This document shows, piece after piece, positions 44,266-53,167 of a stretch of DNA of 64,000 nucleotides. The first letter of the stretch is position 1, and the number at the start of each line of letters is the position of its first letter. The position numbers were made by a program, and so were the translations under genes. Source of the DNA: Pyrinomonadaceae bacterium (GTDB lineage Bacteria > Acidobacteriota > Blastocatellia > Pyrinomonadales > Pyrinomonadaceae); assembly GCA_014380365.1 (NCBI GenBank), contig JACMJZ010000026.1:62001-126000 (forward strand). The letters run 5' to 3'. The notes under the pieces are model-generated. The model saw only the letters and a program-made list of their open reading frames with translations, ran no database searches and had not been told where the DNA came from.

Positions 44266-45324
44266 TTAACTAAACACTGGCGCAACCGCTTCAACCTTCG
44301 ACTTGATTAGTTCGTAGAGTTCTGAGCCGTGGCGCTTGGCGTTTGCGGCAGGCACGCCAAACTCCTTCTCAATGTAGTCCTCGCCCATTTGCGAATCCGT
44401 CACCGATCCCGAAACAACTGCGACTTCGATTCCGCGTTTGCGCAGCAGTTCAATTCCGCCCCAAGCGCCCACGTAGTCGGACGCGCAGAAGATCAGAGCG
44501 ACTGTCGCTTCGCGCAACTCGAAGTCATCGAAGACCGAATCAACGGAGTAGCCGCCGAGGATGCCGTCGCCCAACTCGATGACTATCAAGTCAGGCGAAC
44601 TTTCATTCAGTCGCGCGATAATGGCCTTCGCTATCGGCGCCAAATCACCGACGCCTACAGTTGAAGGTAAACCGCAATCAAGAAAACTTGCGGTAGCGAC
44701 TGCTCCGTGATCCTCCATGTTCAGCGTGTCACGCAGGCAGGCGACACCGGAAAGCTTTGCTCCTGCCACACGCACGCCCGCGTGCGTCGCTTGCTTGATT
44801 AGCTCCGTCGCCGCGTAGGTTTTGCCGCTATTCATGCAGGTCCCAGCGACCAGCACGATAGGTGCCGTATCGCCAAGGTGCTCGCGTGATGGCAGGGCAA
44901 CGTCGCCGATGTTCAGCACGCGGCCGTCCTCATCACAGGCGAGACCCACAACCTCAACCTGTATCGCGTCACCAAGACTGGAGTGGTGGCCGGTGCAAAA
45001 CCCGATCACTCCACCCATGTTCAGTAGGTGCAGATGATCGCCGGCTGCGACTGTTTCAGGGACATCGCCAACGAAACCCTTCAGCGCGCGCCGCCGTCCG
45101 AGTACGCCCATCAGTAAATCACCCGGATTGATTTTTGCCAGACGGCCGCTGGGTAATTCGAGCATGTTGTAGGTGGCGCTATCCGTCAGTGCGCGCGCTA
45201 CTACCACATCACCGGCTTGAGGCGCCGGGCTCGATGAAACAAGCGCCACCGTCTTGTTGAGGCCCAGTGGCGATGTTGCTGAGCCAATCTTGTCGGCTTC
45301 GAGTATGTGAATTTCTGTTTGCAT
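44266..45324 (-). CDS. P-loop protein of unknown function (DUF1611/MobB-like)
   Basis: 352 residues, cytoplasmic. A Walker A motif GTCMNSGKT lies at 161-169, with GGVIGFCTGHHSSLGD before it and DLIVIELGDGILGGYSVDSV after it, so this is an ATP- or GTP-binding fold with an N-terminal beta-rich part (about 1-150). The sequence layout resembles DUF1611 or dethiobiotin-synthase-like P-loop proteins, but I cannot name the activity. It lies between argG and argC on the same strand, so a role in arginine metabolism is possible: the window has no N-acetylglutamate synthase and no acetylcitrulline deacetylase. This is speculative. Confidence 0.55.
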   Translation of the reverse strand: MQTEIHILEADKIGSATSPLGLNKTVALVSSSPAPQAGDVVVARALTDSATYNMLELPSGRLAKINPGDLLMGVLGRRRALKGFVGDVPETVAAGDHLHLLNMGGVIGFCTGHHSSLGDAIQVEVVGLACDEDGRVLNIGDVALPSREHLGDTAPIVLVAGTCMNSGKTYAATELIKQATHAGVRVAGAKLSGVACLRDTLNMEDHGAVATASFLDCGLPSTVGVGDLAPIAKAIIARLNESSPDLIVIELGDGILGGYSVDSVFDDFELREATVALIFCASDYVGAWGGIELLRKRGIEVAVVSGSVTDSQMGEDYIEKEFGVPAANAKRHGSELYELIKSKVEAVAPVFS

Positions 45325-45339
45325 GTTTTCTTCCTAACC

Positions 45340-45474
45340 GGCGGGGGCAAGCCCACCTTCCCGACCTTAGAGACTTGGTGAGTTGAAGCGATTCCTTCGA
45401 GGAAAGCCTCTCAATCAAATCCAATCGCTCAACTGAGATCAGCTCAGGGTTGGGAAGGGTGGCTTTCCCCGCTC
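45340..45474. repeat. Long hairpin of the GGGAAGGGTGGC family with nested arm
   Basis: GCGGGGGCAAGCCCACCTTC then CCGACC on the left and GGTTGGGAAGGGTGGCTTTC then CCCGC on the right. An inner pair, AGTTGAAGCGATT with AATCGCTCAACT, is nested inside. It touches the stop codon of argG. Confidence 0.8.
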
Positions 45475-46672
45475 ATCTGCCACCACCCAATCTCAGTCGC
45501 AGCGCATTGAGCTTGATGAACCCTTCAGCGTCGCGCTGGTTGTAAACTGTGTCAGCCTCAAACGTCGCCACGCTTTCATCGTATAGCGAGTGCGTTGAAC
45601 GACGCCCGACAACAATCGCATTTCCACGATAAAGCTTCAGACGAACATCGCCAGTGACGTTGTGCTGAGTTTCGTTAACCATCTTGCGCATCAACTCAAA
45701 CTCCGGCGCAAACCAGAATCCGTAGTAAACGCATTCGGAGAACTTCACGCTCAACGAATCGCGCAGGTGCATAACCTCGCGGTCGAGCGTGATTGACTCC
45801 AACGCCCGATGCGCAGCCTGAAGAATAGTGACGCCTGGCGTCTCATAAACTCCTCGCGATTTCATGCCGACGAAGCGGTTTTCCACTAAGTCAACTCGAC
45901 CAACGCCGTGCGCACCGCCGCGTTTGTTCAGGCGCTCCAGCAAAGCCACAGCGCCAAGCTTTTCTCCGTTAATCGCAACCGGTTCGCCTTTTTCGAAAGA
46001 AATCTCGATGTACTCGGCTTCCGTCTCGGCAGTTTCCGGCGAACGCGTGAGTTGGAAAATGTCCTCAGGCGGCTCGGCCCAGGGATCCTCCAGAATCCCG
46101 CCCTCATAAGAAATGTGCATCAGGTTGGCGTCGGTCGAATATGGCTTCGCCGCAGTCGCGGTGACAGGTATGTTGTATTCGTGCGCGTAGGCAATCAAAT
46201 CGGCGCGGCCCTTGAACTCCCACTCGCGCCATGGGGCAATCACCTTGATGTCGGGCTGCAAGGCGTAGTAAGTCAGCTCGAAACGCACCTGGTCGTTTCC
46301 TTTACCCGTGGAACCATGGGCCACGGCGTCGGCATTTTCCTGGCGCGCGATCTCAATCTGGCGCTTTGCGATTACCGGGCGGGCGAGAGAAGTGCCGAGA
46401 AGATAGACGCCTTCGTAAACCGCGTTCGCCTTAACGGCAGTCCAAACATATTCCCGCACAAACTCCTCGCGCAGGTCTTCAACGTAGAGTTTCGACGCGC
46501 CAGTCGCGAGGGCTTTCTCCTCCAAGCCACTCAATTCTTCGCCCTGGCCCACGTCGGCGCAGTAACAAACTACTTCGCAAGCGTACCGTTCCTTCAGCCA
46601 GCGCAGCATGACGGATGTATCGAGCCCGCCGGAGTAAGCTAGAACGATCTTCTTGATTTTCTTCTCGCCCAT
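45473..46672 (-). CDS. argG: Argininosuccinate synthase
   Basis: Joins citrulline and aspartate with ATP to argininosuccinate. 399 residues, usual size. P-loop-like motif [15 protein letters not shown], then [35 protein letters not shown] and [11 protein letters not shown], and [20 protein letters not shown]. In a pathway that carbamoylates acetylornithine, the deacetylated product of argF' must be released before this step; the deacetylase is not in the window. Confidence 0.95.
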   Translation of the reverse strand: MGEKKIKKIVLAYSGGLDTSVMLRWLKERYACEVVCYCADVGQGEELSGLEEKALATGASKLYVEDLREEFVREYVWTAVKANAVYEGVYLLGTSLARPVIAKRQIEIARQENADAVAHGSTGKGNDQVRFELTYYALQPDIKVIAPWREWEFKGRADLIAYAHEYNIPVTATAAKPYSTDANLMHISYEGGILEDPWAEPPEDIFQLTRSPETAETEAEYIEISFEKGEPVAINGEKLGAVALLERLNKRGGAHGVGRVDLVENRFVGMKSRGVYETPGVTILQAAHRALESITLDREVMHLRDSLSVKFSECVYYGFWFAPEFELMRKMVNETQHNVTGDVRLKLYRGNAIVVGRRSTHSLYDESVATFEADTVYNQRDAEGFIKLNALRLRLGGGR

Positions 46673-46700
46673 TGATCCTCAGTTCGTCCGTGTCTAGTAA

Positions 46701-46795
46701 GTCTCTGTGCTTCCTCTGTGCTCTCCGTGGTAAAACTTTCCGCTCGGCAGACGTTCACCACAGAGACACAGAGAACGCAGAGACTGCACAGAGGG
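46701..46795. repeat. Hairpin of the CACAGAGACACAGAG word family
   Basis: Left arm CTCTGTGCTTCCTCTGTG and CTCTCCGTGGT; right arm ACCACAGAGACACAGAGAAC and GCAGAGACTGCACAGAG. It lies between argR and argG. Confidence 0.8.
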
Positions 46796-47209
46796 TCATC
46801 CAAATATCTCCCAAATCTTCTTCATCACCGCGCGCTGTGCCTTCTGATCTCTGACCGCTACAAAGATGGTATCTTCACCCGCCAGCGTTCCCACGATTTC
46901 GGAAATAGCAGCACCATCAATCTCGACAGCTACTGCCGATGCCAATCCCGGTTCCGTTCTGGCTATCACCAGGTTGTCGCCGGAGAGGTCGAGGCTGAGG
47001 AGTCCTCGGACCGCCGCGCCATTCGCCTGGGGCATTGCATAGTGGCCGCGGTGCTTTACCACACCAAGCTCTACCAGGTCACGGGAAACGCTTGACTGCG
47101 TTGCCGGCACGCCGGCGCGTTCGAGCAAGGACTTCAGCTCTTCCTGCGTTCCAATCGGTTTGGCCCGAATGAGGCTCAAAATCCTCTTTTGCCGCGACTC
47201 TTTGTTCAT
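46796..47209 (-). CDS. argR: Arginine repressor
   Basis: 137 residues. The N-terminal winged helix (ILSLIRAKPIGTQEELKSLL, ATQSSVSRDLVELGVVKHRG) binds DNA and the C-terminal oligomerisation domain binds arginine (NLVIARTEPGLASAVAVEID, GTLAGEDTIFVAV). Length is slightly below the usual 150. It would repress the arg genes when arginine is plentiful. ARG-box-like sites at 47230-47262 lie in the divergent promoter region shared with argH. Confidence 0.93.
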   Translation of the reverse strand: MNKESRQKRILSLIRAKPIGTQEELKSLLERAGVPATQSSVSRDLVELGVVKHRGHYAMPQANGAAVRGLLSLDLSGDNLVIARTEPGLASAVAVEIDGAAISEIVGTLAGEDTIFVAVRDQKAQRAVMKKIWEIFG

Positions 47210-47229
47210 AACGATCTATGCGCCAGACT

Positions 47230-47262
47230 TGCATAAACATTGCATAGATGAATAAACTACCA
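47230..47262. promoter_or_regulatory. Candidate tandem ARG boxes in the argR-argH divergent region
   Basis: TGCATAAACATTGC (47230-47243) and TGAATAAACTACCA (47249-47262) each match 10 of 14 positions of the ArgR consensus core TGAATAAAAATTCA, with 19 bases between start positions, about two helical turns. They lie just upstream of argR and before argH, the expected place for autoregulation. Confidence 0.4.
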
Positions 47263-47308
47263 AGTTGGATGCTTAACAGTCAAGCCGCCTGACTTGCGGC
47301 TTATTCAC

Positions 47309-47380
47309 AAGCAGTTCAGAGTTCAGCCTTGAGGTTGCCGAATGGGCAGACAACCTGAAGCTTGGAATCTCAACTTCTTG
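47309..47380. repeat. REP element upstream of argH
   Basis: Left half CAGTTCAGAGTTCAGCC then TTGAGGTTGC, right half CAACCTGAAGCTTGG then AATCTCAACTTCTTG. Several mismatches between the halves, so this is an older copy. Confidence 0.75.
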
Positions 47381-47405
47381 AATGGCGTCGAATCAGGAGT
47401 AGCGG

Positions 47406-48794
47406 ATGACAAAAGAGAAGAATTTGTGGGGTGGTCGTTTTGGCGGGGAAGCCGACAAGACCTTTGCCGAGTTTAACCGCTCGTTCAGATTCGATCACCG
47501 GCTGCTGGAAGTGGATGTGCGCGCCAGCATTGCCCATTGCCATGGGCTCCAGGTTGCTGGGGTGTTGACCGCGGAGGAAGCAAATCAAATCCAGCGGGGA
47601 CTCGATCAGATACTTGCACAGGCCGGCGCAGATTCAGAGTACTTCAATTCAATTGAATCTGAAGACGTCCATTCGTTTGTTGAGACGCATCTGGTCGCTT
47701 TGATTGGCGACGCCGGTCGCAAGCTCCATACGGGCCGCAGCCGGAACGATCAGGTGGCTACCGACCTGCGCCTGTGGCTCAGGGGTGCAATCGATGATCT
47801 CATCGCGCGAGTGCGCTCGACTCAAGAGGCGTTGTTGGATCTAGGCGAAGCAAATTCGGGTGTTGTTCTTCCGGGTTACACGCACCTGCAGCGTGCGCAG
47901 CCGGTACAGTTTCCTCACTGGTGCCTGGCCTACTTTGAAATGTTCAGCCGGGATCGCGAGCGACTAACGGATACACGCGGGCGCGTCAATGTATTACCGC
48001 TGGGTTCGGCAGCACTCGCGGGCACTTCCTACCCCATTGATCGAGAGGCGCTTGCGCGCGAACTGGAATTTGCCGCCATTTCTCGTAACAGCCTCGATGC
48101 GGTCAGTGATCGCGATTTCTGCTTGGAGTTTGTCGGCGCTTGCTCGCTGGTGATGGTTCACCTCTCGCGGCTCGCTGAGGATATTATTCTTTACACCACC
48201 GCCGAGTTTGGCTTCTTCGAGTTGAGTGATGCCGTGGCTACCGGCTCAAGCTTGATGCCGCAGAAGAAGAACCCCGATTCGATGGAACTGGTGCGCGGCA
48301 AAGCCGGGCGCGTGTTTGGTCACAACGTCTCGCTGTTAACGATGCTCAAGGGACTGCCGCTCGCTTACAACAAGGACATGCAGGAAGACAAAGAGGCGGT
48401 CTTCGATGCTTTTGATACCACCGGCCAATGTCTTGATGTAACTTCGCTGGTTTTGCGAAACATCGATCTGAAGGAAGAGCGAATGAGCGAAGCAGCGTCG
48501 CACGGCCATATGAACGCCACGGAGCTTGCCGATTATCTAGTGCGCAAGGGAATGCCGTTTCGTGAAGCCCATGAGACAGTTGGCCGAATCGTCATGCACG
48601 CCATCGAGCGGGGAGTTGAGTTGCAGGAACTCTCACTGGGTGAGTTGCGTTCGATGTCCGCTTTGCTTGACGCCGACGTCTTTGAGGCGCTTTCGCTTGG
48701 GGAGACTCTCGAAACGAAAGCGCAGCCTGGCGGAACTTCACCAGCTAGAGTAGGGGAAGCTCTGGCAGCAGCGCGCGCGTCTCTGTTAAGCTAA
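47406..48794 (+). CDS. argH: Argininosuccinate lyase
   Basis: Splits argininosuccinate into arginine and fumarate, the last step of the pathway. 462 residues. Family motifs: WGGRFGGEADKTFAEFNRS at the N-terminus, THLVALIGDAGRKLHTGRSR then NDQVATD, the YTHLQRAQPVQFPHW segment, and the signature GSSLMPQKKNPDSMELVRGK. AGGAG lies five bases before the ATG. It is divergent from argR and could be controlled by the same ARG boxes. Confidence 0.95.
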   Translation: MTKEKNLWGGRFGGEADKTFAEFNRSFRFDHRLLEVDVRASIAHCHGLQVAGVLTAEEANQIQRGLDQILAQAGADSEYFNSIESEDVHSFVETHLVALIGDAGRKLHTGRSRNDQVATDLRLWLRGAIDDLIARVRSTQEALLDLGEANSGVVLPGYTHLQRAQPVQFPHWCLAYFEMFSRDRERLTDTRGRVNVLPLGSAALAGTSYPIDREALARELEFAAISRNSLDAVSDRDFCLEFVGACSLVMVHLSRLAEDIILYTTAEFGFFELSDAVATGSSLMPQKKNPDSMELVRGKAGRVFGHNVSLLTMLKGLPLAYNKDMQEDKEAVFDAFDTTGQCLDVTSLVLRNIDLKEERMSEAASHGHMNATELADYLVRKGMPFREAHETVGRIVMHAIERGVELQELSLGELRSMSALLDADVFEALSLGETLETKAQPGGTSPARVGEALAAARASLLS

Positions 48795-48799
48795 CGTTC

Positions 48800-49069
48800 G
48801 TGCCGGAACTAAGCAGATTCTTTGGCATTATTATCCGGATGTTTTCGGAGATTGGCGGGCCTCATCATCAGTCGCATTTCCATGCCTATTACCAGGAACA
48901 TGTGGCGGTCTTCGCTCTGGAGCCAGTTGAGATTATTGCGGGCTATTTACCGAGGAGACAGCAACGGTTGGTCGAAGCATGGGCCGAATTGCATCAAACG
49001 GAATTAAAGGCGGACTGGGATAGACTACAGGCGGGCCAAGCTCCGCATCCGATCGAGCCGTTGAGGTAG
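48800..49069 (+). CDS. DUF4160 protein
   Basis: 89 residues from a GTG start at 48800, five bases after the argH stop. The DUF4160 pattern is clear: LSRFFGIIIRMFSEIGGPHH, then HFHAYYQEHVAVFALE and WAELHQTELKADWDRL. DUF4160 proteins are typically encoded directly before a DUF2442 protein, as here, and the pair has been suggested to be a toxin-antitoxin-like module (inference from neighbourhood, not proven). Confidence 0.75.
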   Translation: MPELSRFFGIIIRMFSEIGGPHHQSHFHAYYQEHVAVFALEPVEIIAGYLPRRQQRLVEAWAELHQTELKADWDRLQAGQAPHPIEPLR

Positions 49070-49079
49070 GAGGTTACTT

Positions 49080-49382
49080 ATGAACCATCCAATCTACCGA
49101 GTTACAGATTTCACGATCGTTGGGCCATATGCACTGCAAATCGCCTTTGATGACCAGAGCAAGCAGCGTATTGATTTTCGTCCGATTTTAGCCGGTGAGT
49201 TATATGGGCCATTGCGGGAGCTTGAACTCTTCAACCAGGTCGCGCTGGATCCGGAAGTTCATACACTCGTCTGGCCGAATGGGGCCGATTTCGATCCAGC
49301 GACTTTGCATGACTGGCCTCAGCTTGAAATGGAACTAATCGAACGTGCAAAGCGGTGGGAACTTGTTCCGGCAAGTGATTGA
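49080..49382 (+). CDS. DUF2442 protein
   Basis: 100 residues, with the DUF2442 pattern LQIAFDDQSKQRIDFRPIL, GPLRELELFNQVALDPEVHT and LVWPNGADFDPATLHDWP. AGGAGG at 49068-49073 precedes the ATG. It follows the DUF4160 gene by 10 bases, as a pair. The function is unknown; family members occur with DUF4160. Confidence 0.8.
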   Translation: MNHPIYRVTDFTIVGPYALQIAFDDQSKQRIDFRPILAGELYGPLRELELFNQVALDPEVHTLVWPNGADFDPATLHDWPQLEMELIERAKRWELVPASD

Positions 49383-49422
49383 GCGGCACCGTAACAGCGC
49401 GACTCCCGTCGAGTCAATCAGA

Positions 49423-49908
49423 ATGAACTTCTTAAGATCACTAATCCTCCTCGCTGTGGCGCTGCCGATGGCGACCGCTCTTGGTGAGCCGAACTCTCAA
49501 GTAAGAAAGAAACTTCACGAGAAAACAAGGAGGACTTGGGAATACGTCGGTACGGCGAATTCCGAATACTGGTTCCGCAATATAAGAACTCTTGATCGAA
49601 CACCTAAGAAGCACGTTCTCATCTGGTTTAGAATTGCTGTGCCTGCTCCTGACATGGAATACGCAATGCGGGGCACTAAGATTGTCTGGTCAGAGCTCTT
49701 CGAGGAAAGTGGCTATAAGTTACATCTGTGGGAGTTCAATTGTTCCGCGAGTCAGATGCGTTCTTTGCAAGACGTTTCATACAATGGAGAAGGCAAGCTC
49801 GTGTCGCAGCACATGAATCGAAACCCACCTTTTGTGTACGCCACGCCAGATTCTATCGGAGAGGCCGCACTGCGTGCGGCGTGTCGAAATCGCAGAAGGA
49901 ACCCCTAG
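49423..49908 (+). CDS. Exported hypothetical protein
   Basis: 161 residues from MNFLRSLILLAVALPMATAL, a signal peptide ending near ALG. The mature part contains TWEYVGTANSEYWFRNIRTL and LHLWEFNCSASQMRSLQDVS, with a conserved-looking Cys pair in FNCS and AACRN. The layout (small exported, W-Y rich) recalls surface-adhesin protein E-like families, but I cannot assign it. I start at 49423 because the frame upstream overlaps the DUF2442 gene. Confidence 0.6.
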   Translation: MNFLRSLILLAVALPMATALGEPNSQVRKKLHEKTRRTWEYVGTANSEYWFRNIRTLDRTPKKHVLIWFRIAVPAPDMEYAMRGTKIVWSELFEESGYKLHLWEFNCSASQMRSLQDVSYNGEGKLVSQHMNRNPPFVYATPDSIGEAALRAACRNRRRNP

Positions 49909-50002
49909 TTCAATAAGAACGCTTCTTGGGTTGTTGACAATTCTCAGCAGGCCAAGTTAAAACGTCTCACCGTTTCTAATTCAACAAAAAGAGGTCCCGT
50001 TA

Positions 50003-51586
50003 ATGTCGACGTCTCGACGTGATTTCATCAAGACTGCAAGCGTTGCTGCGGGGACCGTAGCAATTTCATCGGCATTGCCTTCGTGGATAAGCGACGTGGA
50101 AATGGCAGAAGCTGCCGTGGCTGCCGCTGTCGACAAGAATGCGCTTGCCGATATTGCGCTGAGCACAGCACGCAAGCTTGGCGTTACCTACGCGGACATA
50201 CGCATCAATCGCTACCGCACGGAGTCGATCTCCACGCGCGAGAAGCAAGTGCAGAATGTTTCGCGCAGCCAGAATTTTGGCTTCGGCGTGCGGGTGCTGT
50301 TCAAGGGAACCTGGGGGTTTGCCTCGAGCCGCGAGGTCACGCCAGAGGAAGTGCGGCGTATTACGCGGCAGGCCGTTGATATCGCGCGCGCAAACTCCGT
50401 CTACCAGCGCAAGCGCATCACGATGGTGCCTGCGCCCAAAGTGGCCGCAACTTGGAAGAGCGGCTTCGAGAAGGATCCTTTCGAGGTCGCGATTGACGAC
50501 AAGATTCAGTTTCTCCTCAATCTGAATGAACGGGCACTGAAAACCAACGGCGTAAGTTTTGTTAACTCTTCCATGGGGTTTGTTAACGAACAGAAATTCT
50601 ATGCTTCGACTGACGGCTCGCGGATAGATCAGTACATCATTCGCGCCAATCCTAATTTCAACGTCACCGCAGTGAACCGCGCCAACGGCGATTTCCAGTC
50701 GCGCAATTCACTGGGTGGGCCGCAGGGACTTGGTTACGAGTACATGGAAAAATATCCCTGGATGGCGGAGGCCGAGCGGGCCGGTGAAGAAGCCGTGGCC
50801 AAACTCAAAGCCAAACCTATCGAACCGGGTAAGTATGATCTGGTGCTGCATCCCTCGCATTTGTGGTTAACGATTCACGAGTCTGTGGGTCATCCGACGG
50901 AACTGGACCGCTCGCTTTGGTGGGAAGCTGACTATGCGGGCACCAGCTTCCTGACGCGCGACAAGATCGGCAAGCTTCAGTTTGCGTCGAAGATGGTTAA
51001 CTTCGTCGCCGATCGAACACAGCCGGGCGCTCTGGCAACTGTTGGATACGACGACGAAGGCGTGCCGGGACAACGATGGCACCTGGTCAAGAATGGACTC
51101 TTCGTTGACTGGCAGACGACTCGCGATTTGGCCCTGATGTCGCCGCGGAAGAAATCGTATGGCTGTTTGCACGCCGACAGTTGGGGCAGCATTTCGTTTC
51201 CCCGCATGCCCAACGTTTCGCTGCAGCCGTCGGCAGGGAACACCACCATGGACGATCTGGTAGCTGGCGTGGAGAAGGGAATTCTGATCTATGGCGACGG
51301 AAGTTATTCCATAGATCAGCAGCGCTACAATTTCCAGTTTGGCGGCCAAACATTCTGGGAGATCAAGAACGGAAAAGTTGGCGGGATGGTGCGCGACGTT
51401 GCCTACCAATCGCGGACGACTGACTTCTGGAATTCTTGCGACGGCTTGGGAGGTCAGGCGTCGTACGAAATCGGCGGCAGCTTCAACGACGGCAAGGGCG
51501 AACCGGGGCAGTCGAATGCCGTCAGTCACGGTTGCCCGGTGGCGCGTTTTCGTCAGGTGAATGTTCTCAATACCGCCGCGAAGTAG
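50003..51586 (+). CDS. TldD-type metalloprotease with Tat signal
   Basis: 527 residues. A twin-arginine signal (SRRDFIKTASVAAGTVAISS) precedes a TldD domain, which is unusual because E. coli TldD is cytoplasmic. The metal motif HESVGHPTELD lies at 292-302 (His292, Glu293, His297), followed by GYDDEGVPGQRWHLV and SHGCPVARF. TldD pairs with TldE (PmbA) to form a protease that trims unfolded peptides, e.g. microcin precursors in E. coli. The partner gene follows directly. AAAGAGG lies before the ATG. Confidence 0.9.
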   Translation: MSTSRRDFIKTASVAAGTVAISSALPSWISDVEMAEAAVAAAVDKNALADIALSTARKLGVTYADIRINRYRTESISTREKQVQNVSRSQNFGFGVRVLFKGTWGFASSREVTPEEVRRITRQAVDIARANSVYQRKRITMVPAPKVAATWKSGFEKDPFEVAIDDKIQFLLNLNERALKTNGVSFVNSSMGFVNEQKFYASTDGSRIDQYIIRANPNFNVTAVNRANGDFQSRNSLGGPQGLGYEYMEKYPWMAEAERAGEEAVAKLKAKPIEPGKYDLVLHPSHLWLTIHESVGHPTELDRSLWWEADYAGTSFLTRDKIGKLQFASKMVNFVADRTQPGALATVGYDDEGVPGQRWHLVKNGLFVDWQTTRDLALMSPRKKSYGCLHADSWGSISFPRMPNVSLQPSAGNTTMDDLVAGVEKGILIYGDGSYSIDQQRYNFQFGGQTFWEIKNGKVGGMVRDVAYQSRTTDFWNSCDGLGGQASYEIGGSFNDGKGEPGQSNAVSHGCPVARFRQVNVLNTAAK

Positions 51587-51590
51587 GTAT

Positions 51591-51660
51591 GTAGGGGCGT
51601 CCCTCCGAGGGCGCCCCGGGTCGTGATGGGCAAGGGACGCCTACGGAGGGAAGCCCCTGC
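51591..51660. repeat. Hairpin of the GTAGGGGC family
   Basis: GTAGGGGCGTCCCTCCGAGG on the left with CCTACGGAGGGAAGCCCCTG on the right, plus an inner GCGCCCCGGG centre. Lies between tldD and tldE. Related to 28058. Confidence 0.75.
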
Positions 51661-51676
51661 AATCCGGAGAAATCGA

Positions 51677-53026
51677 ATGTTATTAAGTGAACAGGAAGCG
51701 CGAGCACTCACGGAAAAAGTGCTTGGCTACGTGAAAGCCAACGATGCAGTTGTTAACGTTGGCAGTGAAAAATATTCGCATCTGCGTTTTGCGGCAAATG
51801 CCTTCACCACCAGCGGAGCGCGCGAGAATACCACCGTTGGCGTAACAGTATGGATTGACAAGAAGCGAGGTTCGTCCTCCACCAATGAAATTGATGACGA
51901 CTCACTCCGGGCGGCAGTGGCTCAGGCCCAGGATCTTGCACGCATCTCGCCGGTCGACCGTGAGTACATGCCCTCGCTTGGCCCGCAGGTGTATAAGCCG
52001 GTGAATGGTTATGCCGAGGCGACGTCGAATATCTCTCTTCACGATCGTGCGCGAGCAATCAACGATGTCATAGCGAACTGTGAAAAGGCTGGTGTGATCG
52101 GCGCGGGGTTTCATCAGGCCCGCGGCTCCGCCGGGGCTTCCGCAACCAAAAACGGCAACTTCTCTTACGAGCGCTCGAGCCTGGTGAGTCTTTCGACTAC
52201 GGCGCGCACTCCTGACGGAGGCAGCTCTGGTTATTTCCTGCGTAATCATTTCGACGTCGCGAAGCTCGACGTCAAGCGCGTTTCGCGGGAAGCGATTCGG
52301 AAGGCGTTGGAGTCACGACGACCACGGACGCTGGAACCCGGGGTTTATCCGGCGATTCTGGAGCCGCAAGCGGTGGCCGATCTGCTTTCATTCTTCGCTT
52401 TCAGTTTTGACGCGCGCAGCGCTGATGAAGGTCGCAGTCCTTTTTCGTTGCCGGGTGGAAAGACAAAAGTGGGTCAGCAGATCTTCGATGAACGCATCAA
52501 CATCTACAGCGATCCCTGGAACGCGGAATTGCCGGGCTCGCAGGCGGCACAGGCGGGAATCCCGGCCCAACGAATTCAACTGGTACGCAATGGGGTGCTG
52601 GAGAACCTGACCTACTCGCGATTCTGGGCGAAGCAAAAAGATAAGCAGCCCACACCCGGCCCGGTAAACAGCATCATCGAAAGCTCGTTGAGTCCGGTAT
52701 CGCTGGAGGACATGATCAAAGCCACAGACCGGGGAATTCTGATTGGCCGTTTCTGGTATATCCGCGGCGTGGACCCGCGCATTGCGTTGCAAACCGGATT
52801 GACGCGCGATGGTATCTGGTATGTAGAAAAGGGCAAGATTCAATACCCGGTCACAAACTTCCGTTTCAATCAAAGCCTCATGCAACTGCTGGCGCCGGGC
52901 AACGTGGAAATGATTGGCGTGCCGGAGAGGGTTGGCAGCGCCGAGGGTCAGGGCGGCAGTTCATCACTGCTCCCCGCTCTCAAAGTCAAAGAGTTTCATT
53001 TCACGTCTGCGTCGGAAGCTGTCTAA
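51677..53026 (+). CDS. TldE/PmbA-like subunit of the TldD/TldE protease
   Basis: 449 residues from MLLSEQEARALTEKVLGYV, with GGAGAAA six bases before the ATG; a longer frame from 51623 would translate a hairpin. TldE-type features are EARALTEKVLGYVKANDAVV, TPDGGSSGYFLRNHFDVAKL and RGILIGRFWYIRGVDPR. It lacks the HExxxH motif, as expected for the partner without metal. It follows tldD by 90 bases across a hairpin and is presumably cotranscribed. Unlike TldD here it has no signal peptide, an oddity for a complex. Confidence 0.85.
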   Translation: MLLSEQEARALTEKVLGYVKANDAVVNVGSEKYSHLRFAANAFTTSGARENTTVGVTVWIDKKRGSSSTNEIDDDSLRAAVAQAQDLARISPVDREYMPSLGPQVYKPVNGYAEATSNISLHDRARAINDVIANCEKAGVIGAGFHQARGSAGASATKNGNFSYERSSLVSLSTTARTPDGGSSGYFLRNHFDVAKLDVKRVSREAIRKALESRRPRTLEPGVYPAILEPQAVADLLSFFAFSFDARSADEGRSPFSLPGGKTKVGQQIFDERINIYSDPWNAELPGSQAAQAGIPAQRIQLVRNGVLENLTYSRFWAKQKDKQPTPGPVNSIIESSLSPVSLEDMIKATDRGILIGRFWYIRGVDPRIALQTGLTRDGIWYVEKGKIQYPVTNFRFNQSLMQLLAPGNVEMIGVPERVGSAEGQGGSSSLLPALKVKEFHFTSASEAV

Positions 53027-53073
53027 GCTTCCCGACTCTCGCTCGAATCAGGGTCTGATCCGGAGCAAGCAAA

Positions 53074-53150
53074 CAAGAAGTTCAGAGTACAAGCTTTAGC
53101 TTGCGTCTTTGGAGAACCGGCAAGCTAAAGCTTGTACTCTGAACTTCTTG
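53074..53150. repeat. REP element with perfect 31-bp arms
   Basis: Arms 53074-53104 and 53120-53150 are perfect reverse complements with a 15-base loop. Each arm contains GTACAAGCTTTAGCTTGC or its complement, and the ends are CAAGAAGTTCAGAG. This is the least decayed copy in the window and the best model for the family. Confidence 0.95.
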
Positions 53151-53167
53151 ATTGTCGGGCGCGGGGC

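Noticed and set aside
45908-46642. Long plus-strand frame opposite argG
   Set aside because: Antisense shadow of a conserved gene; no motif or ribosome binding site.
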